A DNA stretch of 64,000 bases. Origin: Chrysaora quinquecirrha. Its lineage: Eukaryota > Cnidaria > Scyphozoa > Semaeostomeae > Pelagiidae. The notes under the pieces are model-generated. The model saw nothing but the letters and a program-made list of their open reading frames with translations, had not been told where the DNA came from and made no database searches. The position numbers and the translations under genes were made by a program. Shown here one piece after another: positions 53,644-64,000 of the stretch (its first letter is position 1; every line of letters begins with the position of its first letter). Location: positions 1,136,391-1,200,390 of the forward strand of contig JACTAT010000039.1 of NCBI GenBank assembly GCA_014526335.1. The letters are read 5' to 3'.

Positions 53644-56600
53644 TCAACAGCATGACTGCATGTTCCAAGATTTCAATTCAAACAGCACACCATACGGCCT
53701 AAATGGTTGCCGAAGTTTCATGTTGACATTTAAAGACGAGGCTCCAATATGTCCGTTGAGGTAAACGTCATCATACAGATCACCAAGGAGATCTCTGTTC
53801 GCATCAGCAACGATTTGGCGGTTATTTCGAATGAACTCTCTTTTTGACATTTTGTTTTTCACGTGAGGACTATACAAATCGATGCCTAGAAGCAGCAATG
53901 AGTAGGACAGAACTGAAACGCTATCTGAAATAAAAAAGGAAATCTAAGCTGGAATTAAGCCGCGTAAACGCTCTGTTAAGCCGCAGCCATAAGTGCGATT
54001 TTCCACCTCCTGTTCTGGTCTGGCGACGCGGCACTCCTGAAAATGTCTTGTCCTGAGATTTCCTGAGGTGGCTGCGACAAAATGCTACGACTGAAGTGTT
54101 GCGACAAACAACTTGCGCTGTTAGAAGAATAGATCCTAGATAATTTTCAGGAAAACAAGGCTTTATTTCGAGAAATTTTGTATCAAAAGCGGCTGTGTTG
54201 CGTCGCCAATGCGAAAAAAGAAACCGGCTTCACGCGACGACGCGGCAACACAATTGGCGACAAGCAAAAGCATGTCTTGAAAAGCTCAACCAAATCAATG
54301 TTCTACTGCTGTGTTGCTTCAGGTCGCAGAGGACATTTTGTCCAATTATATTGTCCGTTGTGGGCAATTGTTGGAGGTTCTTTTTCAAGGTTGTCTTTAA
54401 CTAAGAAACTAATTTCGGTAGACTTATTACCTGAGTCATAGTTATCGCTATTGAATCAAACTGCTGTACTTCACTCAAAATACGTAGACTCATTACACTG
54501 CAGTTCCACTTTGCAAACAGCATCAGCAGCCTTAAGCAACAGCAACAACCATTTACATGAAAAATTGAATTGGTTGGCCTTATATTTGGGCGATCACATT
54601 TTGGTGTTAGCCTAGACTTATTCCACAAGTCGTAGTTTTCGCTCCTTAGGACAATCTGATTTCGATAGGTCCCTCAGAACTACTCTGAGCATTAGGCCAT
54701 CCAATTCAATTTCTTTAAGCAAATAGTTGTTGCTGTTGCTTAAGACTGTTGTTGTTGTTTGCGAAGAGTAGGACTTATGTAATGAGTCTAGTATTAGCCT
54801 CGGTTTCATGAGCGATAACTGGGACTCAGGAACTCACGTAATAAGTCTGGAATAAGTCTACAAAAATTTGTCCTCTGTTGGGAGGTGTGTTTTGTAAAGA
54901 AGGGTCAGTTAATTATCAACAACCAACTTAATGCCACCAGATACAAAATAATGATGTCAAAAATAGAACCAAACGAGCAGTGGTCAGCATGATGCTAAGA
55001 AATTATCAAAAAGTGGCCAACAAGCTAAGGAGATCTTTTATCCAATTAAAAAAGTCGTCTGTTTCAATTCAACACGAAAATCGGCGTTTTGGTATTGCGA
55101 AAGAGACAGTAATTCTGATTATGGAGACAGTGCGTGCATTAAACAATACAACAGCAGAACCGAAATTTAAAAACCACTAATCTATACCTAAGAATGCCAT
55201 TGGTAGCTTGTTAATGCTTATTTTGTGCTCATGAAATATTTAGTCTTGTGGCTATTTGAGGATTGAAGTTCTGATGTGTGAAATTAAGAAGTTAACAACG
55301 TATTCGTTAATAGACCTTTTCAAAGGGCCTGGGTCGGGTGCGACATTTTCTGGAAAATGGTAGACATTTCCAGTAAGGGAAAACTCTCCGCGTGCAACAA
55401 CTGGAATTGCGGTCGTTTCAGGAGGACAACATGTGCATCAAATTTTACTTTAAATTCACGTTTAATTCAAATTTAAGTGAAAGAAAGGCTTCAGATCCAA
55501 CCATATGTGCCCAAGGCATAGAGATGGCTCAAGGAGACATTTCATCAAGTATTTTCCTGTTTTTGAGTTGCTTGTATCTTATTTTCCAGAATTTCTGCAC
55601 ATATTTTCAATATTTATTGTTGCAGATGCCTTCACTCTCTTTTTATTCCATTATTCGTGAGTTTGGAGCAAAATTTGCTGAACTACCTCTCCAAAAACGA
55701 CCGTAATTCCAGTCGTTGCACGTGGAGAGGATTCCCTTACTGGAAATGTCTACCATTTTCCAGAAAAATGTCGCACCCGACCTAGGCTTCTTTTAAAAGG
55801 TCTATTGCCGAACTTCGGAGTCGTAAGACTGTCATACTACGTGTGATACATCCTTAACAATTGGCGAAATACCTACACAATTAATCGCAGTTCTCATCTG
55901 TTTTGGCTGCGGCATTTGCCGTTACAGCTGCCAAAACTTTCGTATTTTCGTGATAGAGCGAAATGGACAAGATGACATTGTCGCCAGAATATTAGGCTGT
56001 TTTAGCAACAGGACGCGACAGCAAATGCGAACGCAATCTTTTTCAAGAAGGTACCCTAAGCGTTTGAATAAAATAAAGTTGATGAAGCCCACATACCGGC
56101 GTAGTGGGGCCTAAGTGTGGGGCTAGCTTCAAAAATAAGCTGTACCCCTCCATATGATTCTGAATTGGTTTCTTTTTTCTTTCGCACTTCGTATGATAGG
56201 TTCCCATAACAATGGCGAAATACAGTATTAATCGCAATTTTCAGCTGGTTTGGCTGCGTAATAAGTAATTCGCTGTCGCAGCTTCGAAAACAACGCAACA
56301 TTTTGACGTTTTCATCGGAACATAACAAAACGATAAAGATGACGTTGTCACCAGAATGTAGCATAGCAAAAGGCGGGAAAATAGCTAGTGTCCAGATTCC
56401 TGTGGCGTCCTTTTTACTGCTATAACAACCCAGTGAAATGTATAGATATGTGGCAGTAGTGGAAGCAATTGGGAAAACAAAGCTTAGACAATTATTTCTT
56501 CTGCCACTCTCATGAACATGAAACGTCAGAAATAGGCCAGAATTCGTTCAGTTGAAGTAGAAATTATGCAAATGAACAAGTCTTTACGAACCTTTTGTAA

Positions 56601-59310
56601 GGCCTTGAGTTTGGTTGCATTCCCAGTATCGAGTTGAAAATTTGTCCATTAATAAATCAAAGAATTCTCCTCTTTGTTTAGGCGGAGGAATTTTTCTGAA
56701 GAATTGTCTAAAAATAAGAAAAATACAAAAAATAAACTCAAGAAACGCTGGACAAAAAGTCATAGCTAAAAGCACAGTTTATTTCTTGCAGAAAACAGCA
56801 AAATGGCTTTTGAAGGAACTCCATCAGCCTCGAGATTATGGGATTTTTGTTGTCCAGGGAAATTCCTCCAAGCTTAAACAGAATCAAGGAAAGAAAACAG
56901 ACCCTTATCAAGGGGGTTTGGGGGGTATCTAAACCTGGAAACCTTGAAGAAAATTGGAAAAAAATCCGAATACCCGGAACCTGAGGGCCAAATAGTATAT
57001 GTAACGTTAGAAACCTGAAAAGCCGCACATTTTCCAACAGTCACTGAAACCAAGCAATGATAATGGCAAACCCATTTCCAGTTACGTATACTTAACCTGA
57101 AAACCGGAAATTTTTTTAAAGAAAAAATGGAGAACGTACTGTTTCAATTTGTTTCGTTCCAAAAGTGGTATGCTCAGGAGTTGACTTCACATGGGAACGA
57201 TTCAGATTGTATCATTATGTTCAAGAAATCAGAACATTTTTTTAAGTGATCCAAAAAGTGGAGGGAAAAATTGTTCCGTTTCGTTCCCCTGTGAACAGAA
57301 TAACTGGCCCAGAAAACGGAAAGATACAGTTTTTGTGGTAAAGCTAAGAGCTATTCTGTTGAGATGACATACTTGTCAAGTTTTTGTAAAGCATTTCGCT
57401 AAACTCATTGTTTATTATCGTGGTGAACAGCAATCAAAACAAGTACTTGATCGTTCCGTCCCTATGTGAACAGGGACAGCTAATTTGTTTGTTCCATAAA
57501 TTGGAACCAGGATGGAACGGTACGATTGCTTAACTGTATGAACTGGGCCTGGGGGATATTGGTTGTTGCCCCCACTAATTTGTATTTATGGCATTTGCTT
57601 ACCTCAGTGCATCAGAAAGAAATACATTTGAATAATCTTGCAGATTGACAAGTTCAATTAAAATGTCATTTCTGTGAAAAAATAACAAGAGTACTAAACA
57701 CTTTGTTTGCAATGAGAACACTGTAGCAAGGCTGTTAGAAGACGTCGGAAGGAATCTCAGATTGGAGGGGGGGGGCTGAACAACTGAAAAGTATATGATG
57801 ACATTCTTATTTTATGATGTCATATTATCGTTTTTAAAATTATTGGGGGCCCCCAACCCCCCAATTTCTACGGCTCTACATGACACTACTACAGTAGTGT
57901 AGTGGTTTGCATTTGTGCCATTTGCACTCAAGGTCTAAGGTTCCAGAAATGAAAATCTTGGAGTAAAGGCAAGTTGAAGCTTTGCTTACCTATCATCTAA
58001 GAAAGACAGCATGCTATTATTAAAGAACGCTTTTGTATTATTAAACATTTTTGCCAGTTCCAAAGCATCATTTTTCATCACGTTGCTTTCTGTTAGGTAA
58101 GCCATTGCCTAAAAAGGATGAAAATCACTTCTTGTAAAAGACTGGTCGGTCACTCTAATGCTGAAAGCTAGTAAACAATTTAATGTTAAAACATGATCAC
58201 CTGATGAGGGGCATAAGTAAAGGACAATGTCGCTTCATCCAGAATGAGGTAGAGATCTTTGTACGACATCTTTTGCTGAAACAAATTTAAACAGAAATGG
58301 TTATTTAATACGGTAATATCAGGCAAGAAATGATATATTTTGTTAGCAATGGTGTAGAGCTGGAAAAACAACAAGTGGGGCTCTAGGGGAGGGGGTAATG
58401 CAACTGACAAATGCAATAAAAAATGCCAAAATATGAAAAACTGTCATTTTCTCTCAATAACTACGGTGGCTTAGTCCTCCAATGACCCCCACAGCTCAAC
58501 ACCCCTGTTTGTAAGTAAGATTGACCCACATCATTTCCATAAAACCAAGAACTATGGTGGCAGATTTATTCTAGAGGGGGCTGTTAGGCATGGTGGTTTG
58601 CAGTTTTCTGACATTGTGAGAGCCATTTTACGGTTTTACCTTTCAAAAATACGGTTTTACAGTTTTTCAATTTGTGATTTGGGTGGGGTTTAATGGTGCG
58701 GTTTTATGAAAAAATGTACCCTTGTATGGTTTTTGGATAAAAAATTTAGGGTCTTATGGTTTTTTGACCCCCCTATGAGCCCCCATTTGAGGGAGGTGTT
58801 CAAAATCAGGGAGCTTTTAGTTTTAGTAAAACAGCATTGAAGGTGTTATCTTGATCACACCCTATCAATGAAAAGCAAGTGTGAACAAAGCAGTAGATAC
58901 CCTATTCAAAAAGTTATTTAGTGCCATTTCTGAGTATGCAGTAACGTATCCCCATCTTTCGTAGGACAATCTGAAAAAAAACAATAAATCTATCAATTAA
59001 ATTAGTGTGGTCCAGAGGCATATGTATATGGAACTGAAATTTTATGGAACTGAAATTTGCATTTGTCTGTGATGCAAGGCAGGCGCAAACATCAAAGATG
59101 ATGCATATCATTTACATACTTTTTCCATAGAGTTTCATCTCCAGCCAAGTCATCCCATACGCAAGCAGCCAGGCACAAATCAGTCGCATTCAAATTCGCC
59201 AAAATCGAAACTGCGATTTCTGGAGGAAGGTTTCTGAGGTCTGGAAAGCTACTCAGAATATTTTGATTATTCTTTCGACATGAAGTTCGTCTGCTCGATA
59301 CCTGGCCCAT
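53644..59310 (-). CDS. FBXO8: F-box only protein 8 (F-box plus Sec7-like)
   Basis: SCF ubiquitin-ligase receptor with a Sec7/ARF-GEF-like domain; the vertebrate protein is linked to ARF6 ubiquitination. Exons: 59310-59120, 58970-58901, 58275-58201, 58108-57990, 57671-57603, 56707-56592, 53924-53644; all phases agree, giving 306 residues. It starts MGQ, a possible N-myristoylation context. F-box about residues 27-65 (LPPEIAVSILANLNATDLCL, VWDDLAGDETLW). Then KDLYLILDEATLSFTYAP and the Sec7-like region (ELVNLQDYSNVFLSDALRQF, QRGEFFDLLMDKFSTRYW, IDLYSPHVKNKMSKREFIRN, LYDDVYLNGHIGAS). The C-terminus runs about 30 residues past the vertebrate end (to NMQSCC). The last intron carries a MITE and foldbacks. 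Identification is very secure. Confidence 0.95.
54485..54790. repeat. TAGACTCA foldback element, full copy
   Basis: Left arm 54485-54582 starts TAGACTCATTACACTGCAG and includes AACAGCAACAACCATTTAC and AATTGAATTGGTTGGCC. The right arm 54682-54790 is its complement. About 100 bp lies between them. Intronic in FBXO8. Confidence 0.7.
55309..55806. repeat. 500-bp MITE with ~110-bp inverted repeats
   Basis: Left end AATAGACCTTTTCAAAGGGC, then GGTCGGGTGCGACATTTT, CTGGAAAATGGTAGACATTT and CCAGTAAGGGAA; the right end is the complement. The 104-codon frame inside (55392-55706) has no recognisable similarity and is probably chance. Intronic in FBXO8. Confidence 0.8.
55877..56365. repeat. Direct duplication, two diverged ~125-bp units
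   Basis: 55877-56000 and 56224-56365 share ATTAATCGCA, GGTTTGGCTGCG-like, TTCGTATTTTCG/TTTGACGTTTTC and AAGATGACRTTGTCRCCAGAAT in the same order. Intronic in FBXO8; nature unknown. Confidence 0.5.
56905..57105. repeat. Partial relative of the CCCGAAAACCCG MITE
   Basis: GGGGGTTTGGGGGGTATCTA, then CTTGAAGAAAATTGG, GAATACCCGGAACCTGAGG and CCTGAAAACCGGAA, matching the order in 16869-17161. It lies just upstream of an FBXO8 exon. Confidence 0.5.
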
Positions 59311-60054
59311 TATGTCTGGTAATACAACTCCTGAATGTCAATCAATTACCTAGCAGCGAAACAGCCGCGTGGACAGCAAGCCAGCCACTCTGAGGTGCAG
59401 GCTTAGGCCCACTCACTCACTGCCAACATAGGCCCTCCAGCATACTTTTCCTCCACGTACGCTATCAATTCTTTTATAAATCAGCTATCCTGTGCTAAAA
59501 ATCAATCTCGAGTATCTACTTTGAGCTATAAAATACCTGATTTAAACTGAGTCAACAAAACTACATCAATTTTCCTGGGCTGAATGATCTTGTTTATTTG
59601 TTGATGAGAATTTCAAAGCGCGAATTGTATTGAATCACGCATGCGTATTTGAGTGAGCGTCCGTGGCACATTATGACGCAACTGACTCCAGTCGGCAAGG
59701 ATGACAGATCGAAAATGACAAAAAAGTCCAAAATTAATCCATGGGTGGTCAGACACTGCAAGTATCCTTCAACAACCACAAATTCAGCTTAAACAGGAGC
59801 CCAAGTTTGACTTGGCCGCCATTTTGATAGTTCTACAGCGAAAAGAGAACAGAGAAATAGAAATAGAAATATCTGTTTTTGAACTGTTAAGGTCTTCAAT
59901 GTCTCCTCCGCAAAGCAAAGAAATTTTCCTCCGCATACACATACGGTGTCTAACCACCCATGATTAATCTTGCTTTTTCAGTGAGATTTCAAACGCATTT
60001 CATAGCCAATCATTTCATTGTAAATTACAAGAAACAACGTAAACATTCTAGGAC

Positions 60055-60180
60055 TTACTTGAAAGCTATTTTCGTCTGACACTCCTCAGAGTGTAAACGT
60101 CAGAAACAGACCGAAACACTTGAAAAAGGCGTTACTTATACCCAGATGCGGATCGGAATTTATACCCAGATGGAATTTAC
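60055..60180 (-). repeat. Penelope-type terminal repeat fragment
   Basis: GTCTGACACTCCTCAGAGTG, AACGTCAGAAACAGACCGAA and TATACCCAGATGCGGATCGG in the order of the other copies. It lies in the FBXO8-PHYH spacer. Confidence 0.65.
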
Positions 60181-60628
60181 TTGTACGAAAATGGAAAATA
60201 GCGCGAGAGTCCGAAAATGGACCAATATTGTTCGCAAATGCAAGGCTGGTAACAGACAAAGAATAATAACGAAAAAACTCAAAGTAACTATTCATCATTG
60301 CTATTCTTACAAAATAATAACATATTGAACAATTTATACTATGCATAGGGTTAAAATCACAAAGTTACATTTTTATGGTAAAAACAATTTTGACATAAAC
60401 TTTGAAGGCAAATTAAAAAAAAAATTTTTCGTATGATCAAAACGAATTGCCTTCACCAAGGCTTTCAGTTAAAGCGAGTTCAAGAATCAGAAACGTGAAT
60501 TGGGAAAAGCACGGGCGTGCATTCCGACTCTTTCGTGCATTCAGTATTATAATAGGGTCGAATAATTGTAACAAGTCACTTCTGCTACAGGACTAAATGC
60601 CCCATATTTATTCACCTTACTGCTAGCA

Positions 60629-61007
60629 TTCACCCGGGGGGGGTACATGACTTATGAATGGACGGGGATGTGCAGCCCAAGTTTTGGAAACCCACCCACT
60701 TATAATGTAAACCTTTGCAGAAAGACATCTTATTTTATGAGTAAAAATAAGCGGAATATGAGAATAATAAGACTTTCTAGACCTTATTATTGCTTGATAT
60801 TTTAACTACGAACATCCTTGATGCGATTTTACTACTTTTCTGGCCGAATTGAACATAAATTTTGACTTTTCTTCCATTTGCCACCAACTTTTATGGGGTT
60901 TTGGTTAAAATCACACCCACGTTTAGGGAATTTCAGGGCCAAAAACCCACCCATATGGGCGGCACATACCCGTACCCAAATTATATTAAGCGCCCCCCCC
61001 CCGGGAA
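60629..61007. repeat. MITE with CCCGGGGGGGG ends
   Basis: Left ACCCGGGGGGGGTACATGA and right GCGCCCCCCCCCCGGGAAC are inverted. Inside: GACTTTCTAGACCTTATTAT and CCAAAAACCCACCCATATGG. A truncated copy in opposite orientation is at 62050-62290. Confidence 0.7.
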
Positions 61008-61686
61008 CATTCATTACGAACATTTCAGAAATGACAAATCGATATACACAACACAAAATTGGTATGCTGGGGCATCCGTAAAGTAGACACGCAAAAATTT
61101 ATAGTTTTTCTGGGCAGTGAAAATAGGATGACGTTAACAGGCAATATTATACAGAGCCTACGCTTAAATAAAAGAAAAGCGATAAAAACCCTACAAAATA
61201 TCATAATGCCTGGGAGTTATTTATAAAGACATTTTTCAAATGTCCTAAAACCCATTTGAACGGATTCAAGTATACAATTATTAATTTCATTTATCAATTA
61301 CAATTTTTACCCATTTTCGAAGGGAGGGGGTACTTTGATTGCTCCTACAAACCCCCAAGTGAGCACGCCATTTACTCCCAAACATGTGTAGTACGTTCTT
61401 TAAATGACCCCATGCGTCTAATCAATAAATTATCAACTGAATCTCAAGTATTACAAGAATAACAGAGTATAACAAGCTTGTTAAACTTTTTAATTTATTC
61501 AATTTTCAAACTTATGCAAAATCACTTCCAATCAAAACTTATAGTTCTTGGCTTCTGGACTTGAACGCTCACTATTACCACAATTCCACATAGATTAAAG
61601 AACTTTAGCGCACATACCATTCGCAATTATTCGTCAATCTAAGGCAGGGCTCCCTGATCTAAAGTATTTCCATTCGTGCTGTCGCA

Positions 61687-63743
61687 TCACAAGGTACCCT
61701 CTTCTCCTTGGACAAGAACTCTCCGGACCTTCCAAGCATGCTAGAAATAAAACAAATTTAATCAGTTGAGGGGTAATTCATCTCTTGGAATCTCGTACAC
61801 CCTGGTGTCATTGTGTCCAGCGCCAGTCGCTGGGATCTCAGTCGATAATCGAGACCTTGACCCTGACTGTGACGCTACCATGGCTGGAGCTCCCGACCTC
61901 GCTAAGCTTCTGACATAACGAGAAAGCTAGATTAGACTAAGGCACAATAGCATTTTCTCTTATACTCAGCTAGAATCTCAATTGTTTTCGTAGGAATCTT
62001 GTAAGAATCCTTTTGTTTTAACAGAAATCTCGTACACATATAACTTGGGTTCTGGTATGTGTCGTCCATATGGGTGGGTTTTTGGTCCTGACATTCTGTA
62101 AAAATGGGTACGATTTTAACCAGAACCCCATATAACAGTGTGGGAAATTCAAGAAAACTACAAAATTAACTTTCTTTGAGTCCGAATAGTGTTAATATCG
62201 GGTTAGATGTTCGTAGTGCGGTCTAAGCAATAAGATGGTCTAGAAAGTCTTATTACTCATATATTTCTTTATACTCATGTTATTACAGTTATTTTGTTAT
62301 TTGTATAGGGTCTGTGTCTTCATTAGAAGAGGATGGATGTATGTGTAAAATTCATGGACCTCCCGGGTTCTCCTTAAAATTGCAGCTTTTCTCCCTAATA
62401 AATTGATCAATGAGAATATCGAACTTACCTCATAATCAACTTCCAAATCATTACCGTATCGTTTTTTAGCTAATTCTATGATTTCATTTGCAAGTTTTTC
62501 CTGACTTGTTCCTCTCACATCAATGTAGTGGCAATGAGAGCTTGCGTAATGACAAGAGATGGCCTAAGGAAATCAAAACATAACACATTCAATGATAATA
62601 AACACTGCCGTGAATTCAAAGTTTTTAGTAAAATCGCGAGCGAGGGACGATCAACTCTTCTAAAATCTCGTACATTCTTGCTGGAAAACCTAATGATTTC
62701 ACGGAATCCCTTTGCTTTAATGAAAATCTCGTACGCATTTTTGAAGAGTGAAGCGCTCCTCGCTTGCGAAAGTATAATAAGATTGATAGTATTCGCTTGA
62801 ATCCCGCTTTAGATGTCGAAATATATAAAATAAAGCAGTGGTGCAGAGCTGGCGGGGAAGATCCGTGGGGCTCAGCCCCTCTAGTTGTTCTTTCCAAGAT
62901 TGATAGGGAGCTGTGCCCTCCATGGTTATTTTGTTCAATAGAGCAATATGCCTGAATTTCTTTGTTTATTCTCCTAGTTTATTGTAATTCTTATTAGGTT
63001 CAAGTCAATTTCTATGCCATCGTTTCGATAAAAAATATGATGAGCAGTCAATCTAAGCCAATCTGGAAGTGGAATTTTGAAAAATGTTTGCATAATTATT
63101 GGATAATCACTACTGTGTTGGGTTATAATGCTTGATGTGGTGGTATTTTTTGCGTACTGTGGTGGATAATCACAACTGTGGTGGATTATTTTGCTGGATG
63201 TGGTTGTTTATTATGCTTGATGTGGTGGCAATTTTTTGCGTACTATAGTGGGTAAGCACTAATGTTTAAGTATGCCCGAAAATGATTCCACTGTTCTTCG
63301 CAATTTTGAAGTTTTGTACCAGAAAGGACTATTCACTACTGTTGTGTTATTAAGCTGGATGTGGTGGTATTTTTTTACATACAGTGGTGGATTTCGTGGC
63401 TTTTCTTGCTTGATACATAGATTTTGGCTATTATTTTATATCCAACACACTGTGTATCCAACAATTGTACGCAGAAAATGCCAGGTAATTTCTTGCATTT
63501 CAAAGGCTGCAGGGCATCTGTAGAGCGATTTATCATATTCACCAAACGGTTCTACTTTCCAAATAGAAATAGCATCATGATTACAAAACTTACCTTTCTG
63601 AATCGATTCGTTCTGTTAGTTCCAGAGCCATGAATTAAAATTGGATGAAAAAACACGGTATCACCAGCCTCCATTTCAAGATGAACTCTCGGTGCATTCG
63701 GATCAAAATCCTTGATACCATGGTAGAATTTATTAACACCACC
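61687..63743 (-). CDS. PHYH: Phytanoyl-CoA 2-hydroxylase, C-terminal part
   Basis: Peroxisomal Fe(II)/2-oxoglutarate dioxygenase that starts alpha-oxidation of phytanoyl-CoA. Three exons are visible: 63743-63594, 62563-62429, 61740-61687; the N-terminal exons lie beyond base 64000. Seen: [14 protein letters not shown], the second metal-His strand [15 protein letters not shown], the 2-oxoglutarate-binding Arg in [25 protein letters not shown] and the end [10 protein letters not shown]. Phases are 0 at both junctions. The penultimate region is shorter than in vertebrates. The vertebrate first metal motif (HxD) and the PTS2 signal would be outside the window. A SINE and a MITE copy sit in its last visible intron. 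Confidence 0.92.
61797..61935 (-). repeat. SINE family A, copy 5
   Basis: CAGCGCCAGTCGCTGGGATC, TGACCCTGACTGTGACGCTA and CTAAGCTTCTGACATAACGA match the family body and head. Intronic in PHYH. Confidence 0.6.
62050..62290. repeat. CCCGGGGGGGG MITE, truncated inverted copy
   Basis: CCATATGGGTGGGTTTTTGG, TTTTAACCAGAACCCCATA and GGTCTAGAAAGTCTTATTA are the complement of blocks in 60629-61007, in reverse order. Both G-rich ends are missing or diverged. Confidence 0.6.
63262..63315 (+). repeat. Penelope terminal-repeat tip
   Basis: TTTAAGTATGCCCGAAAATGATTCC-like end followed by TTCTTCGCAATTTTGAAG. This is the 3' tip seen after the other copies, here alone amid GTGGTGG-rich sequence. Confidence 0.45.
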
Positions 63744-64000
63744 CTTGTAAAAGAAATTAAATATAGATAGAAAGAAGTGAAGATTACGGGGATTAAGATA
63801 GAAGAAAATGACTTGAGTTGAGGGAGTTTTATTTTATTCAGCATTGACTATGGATTCAGCAAAGAACTGAGTTGCTGTAGGCGTTTCTTACTGTGATTAG
63901 AATATATAGAACATATACCATGGGGTGTGTCATTTCAGAAATCTCGTGCACCTTGATGATAAATATCTATCAATCTTACAAATCTCTTGAATCTTTTAAA

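Noticed and set aside
55392..55706. 104-codon frame inside a MITE
   Set aside because: Begins within the left inverted repeat and ends in the right one; no transposase motif.

Overview
This is intron-rich animal genomic DNA, AT-rich and full of short non-autonomous transposons, tRNA-derived SINEs, Penelope-like retroelement debris and tandem arrays. No prokaryotic operons, RNA operons or CRISPR arrays are seen. Every confidently identified gene has a metazoan orthologue with animal splice sites. I think an early-branching invertebrate, most likely a cnidarian, fits best: two heme-type soluble guanylate cyclases, Penelope elements, and a multi-copy unknown gene family I associate with cnidarian genomes. 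That placement is an inference, not proven.

Eight protein-coding genes were reconstructed exon by exon from splice sites, codon phase and remembered family sequences. Left to right: DLD (minus, C-terminal exons lie off the left edge), TMEM187 (plus, single exon), a beta1-type soluble guanylate cyclase (minus, 14.7-21.0 kb), LRR1 (plus, 22.8-25.1 kb), PTGR1 (minus, 25.5-30.2 kb), a second soluble guanylate cyclase (minus, 31.8-46.3 kb) with a beta-type heme domain and an alpha-type catalytic domain, FBXO8 (minus, 53.6-59.3 kb) and PHYH (minus, N-terminal exons off the right edge). DLD/TMEM187 are head to head across about 450 bp; LRR1/PTGR1 are tail to tail with stops about 325 bp apart.

The most biologically interesting point is the guanylate cyclase pair. 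The first gene lacks one metal-binding Asp but has the catalytic Asn/Arg pair. The second has both metal Asps but lacks the Asn/Arg pair. Both keep the heme-ligand His and the Tyr-x-Ser-x-Arg heme-propionate motif. They look like complementary halves of one enzyme in which both subunits could bind heme.

Four of the host genes and the Penelope ORF each carry one apparent single-base deletion. In three genes the restored length is sensible (261, 329 and 423 residues) and the flanking codon phases demand the extra base. Sequencing or assembly indels are the simplest explanation.

The introns hold most of the repeats: a 23-bp hairpin satellite with ~345-bp higher-order period in PTGR1, a 2-kb purine-rich 40-bp satellite in the last intron of the second cyclase, and complementary tetranucleotide arrays on both sides of one of its catalytic exons. 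At least ten transposon-like repeat families with recognisable ends are present. The 46.3-53.6 kb stretch has no recognised host gene, only repeats and a decayed multi-copy gene.
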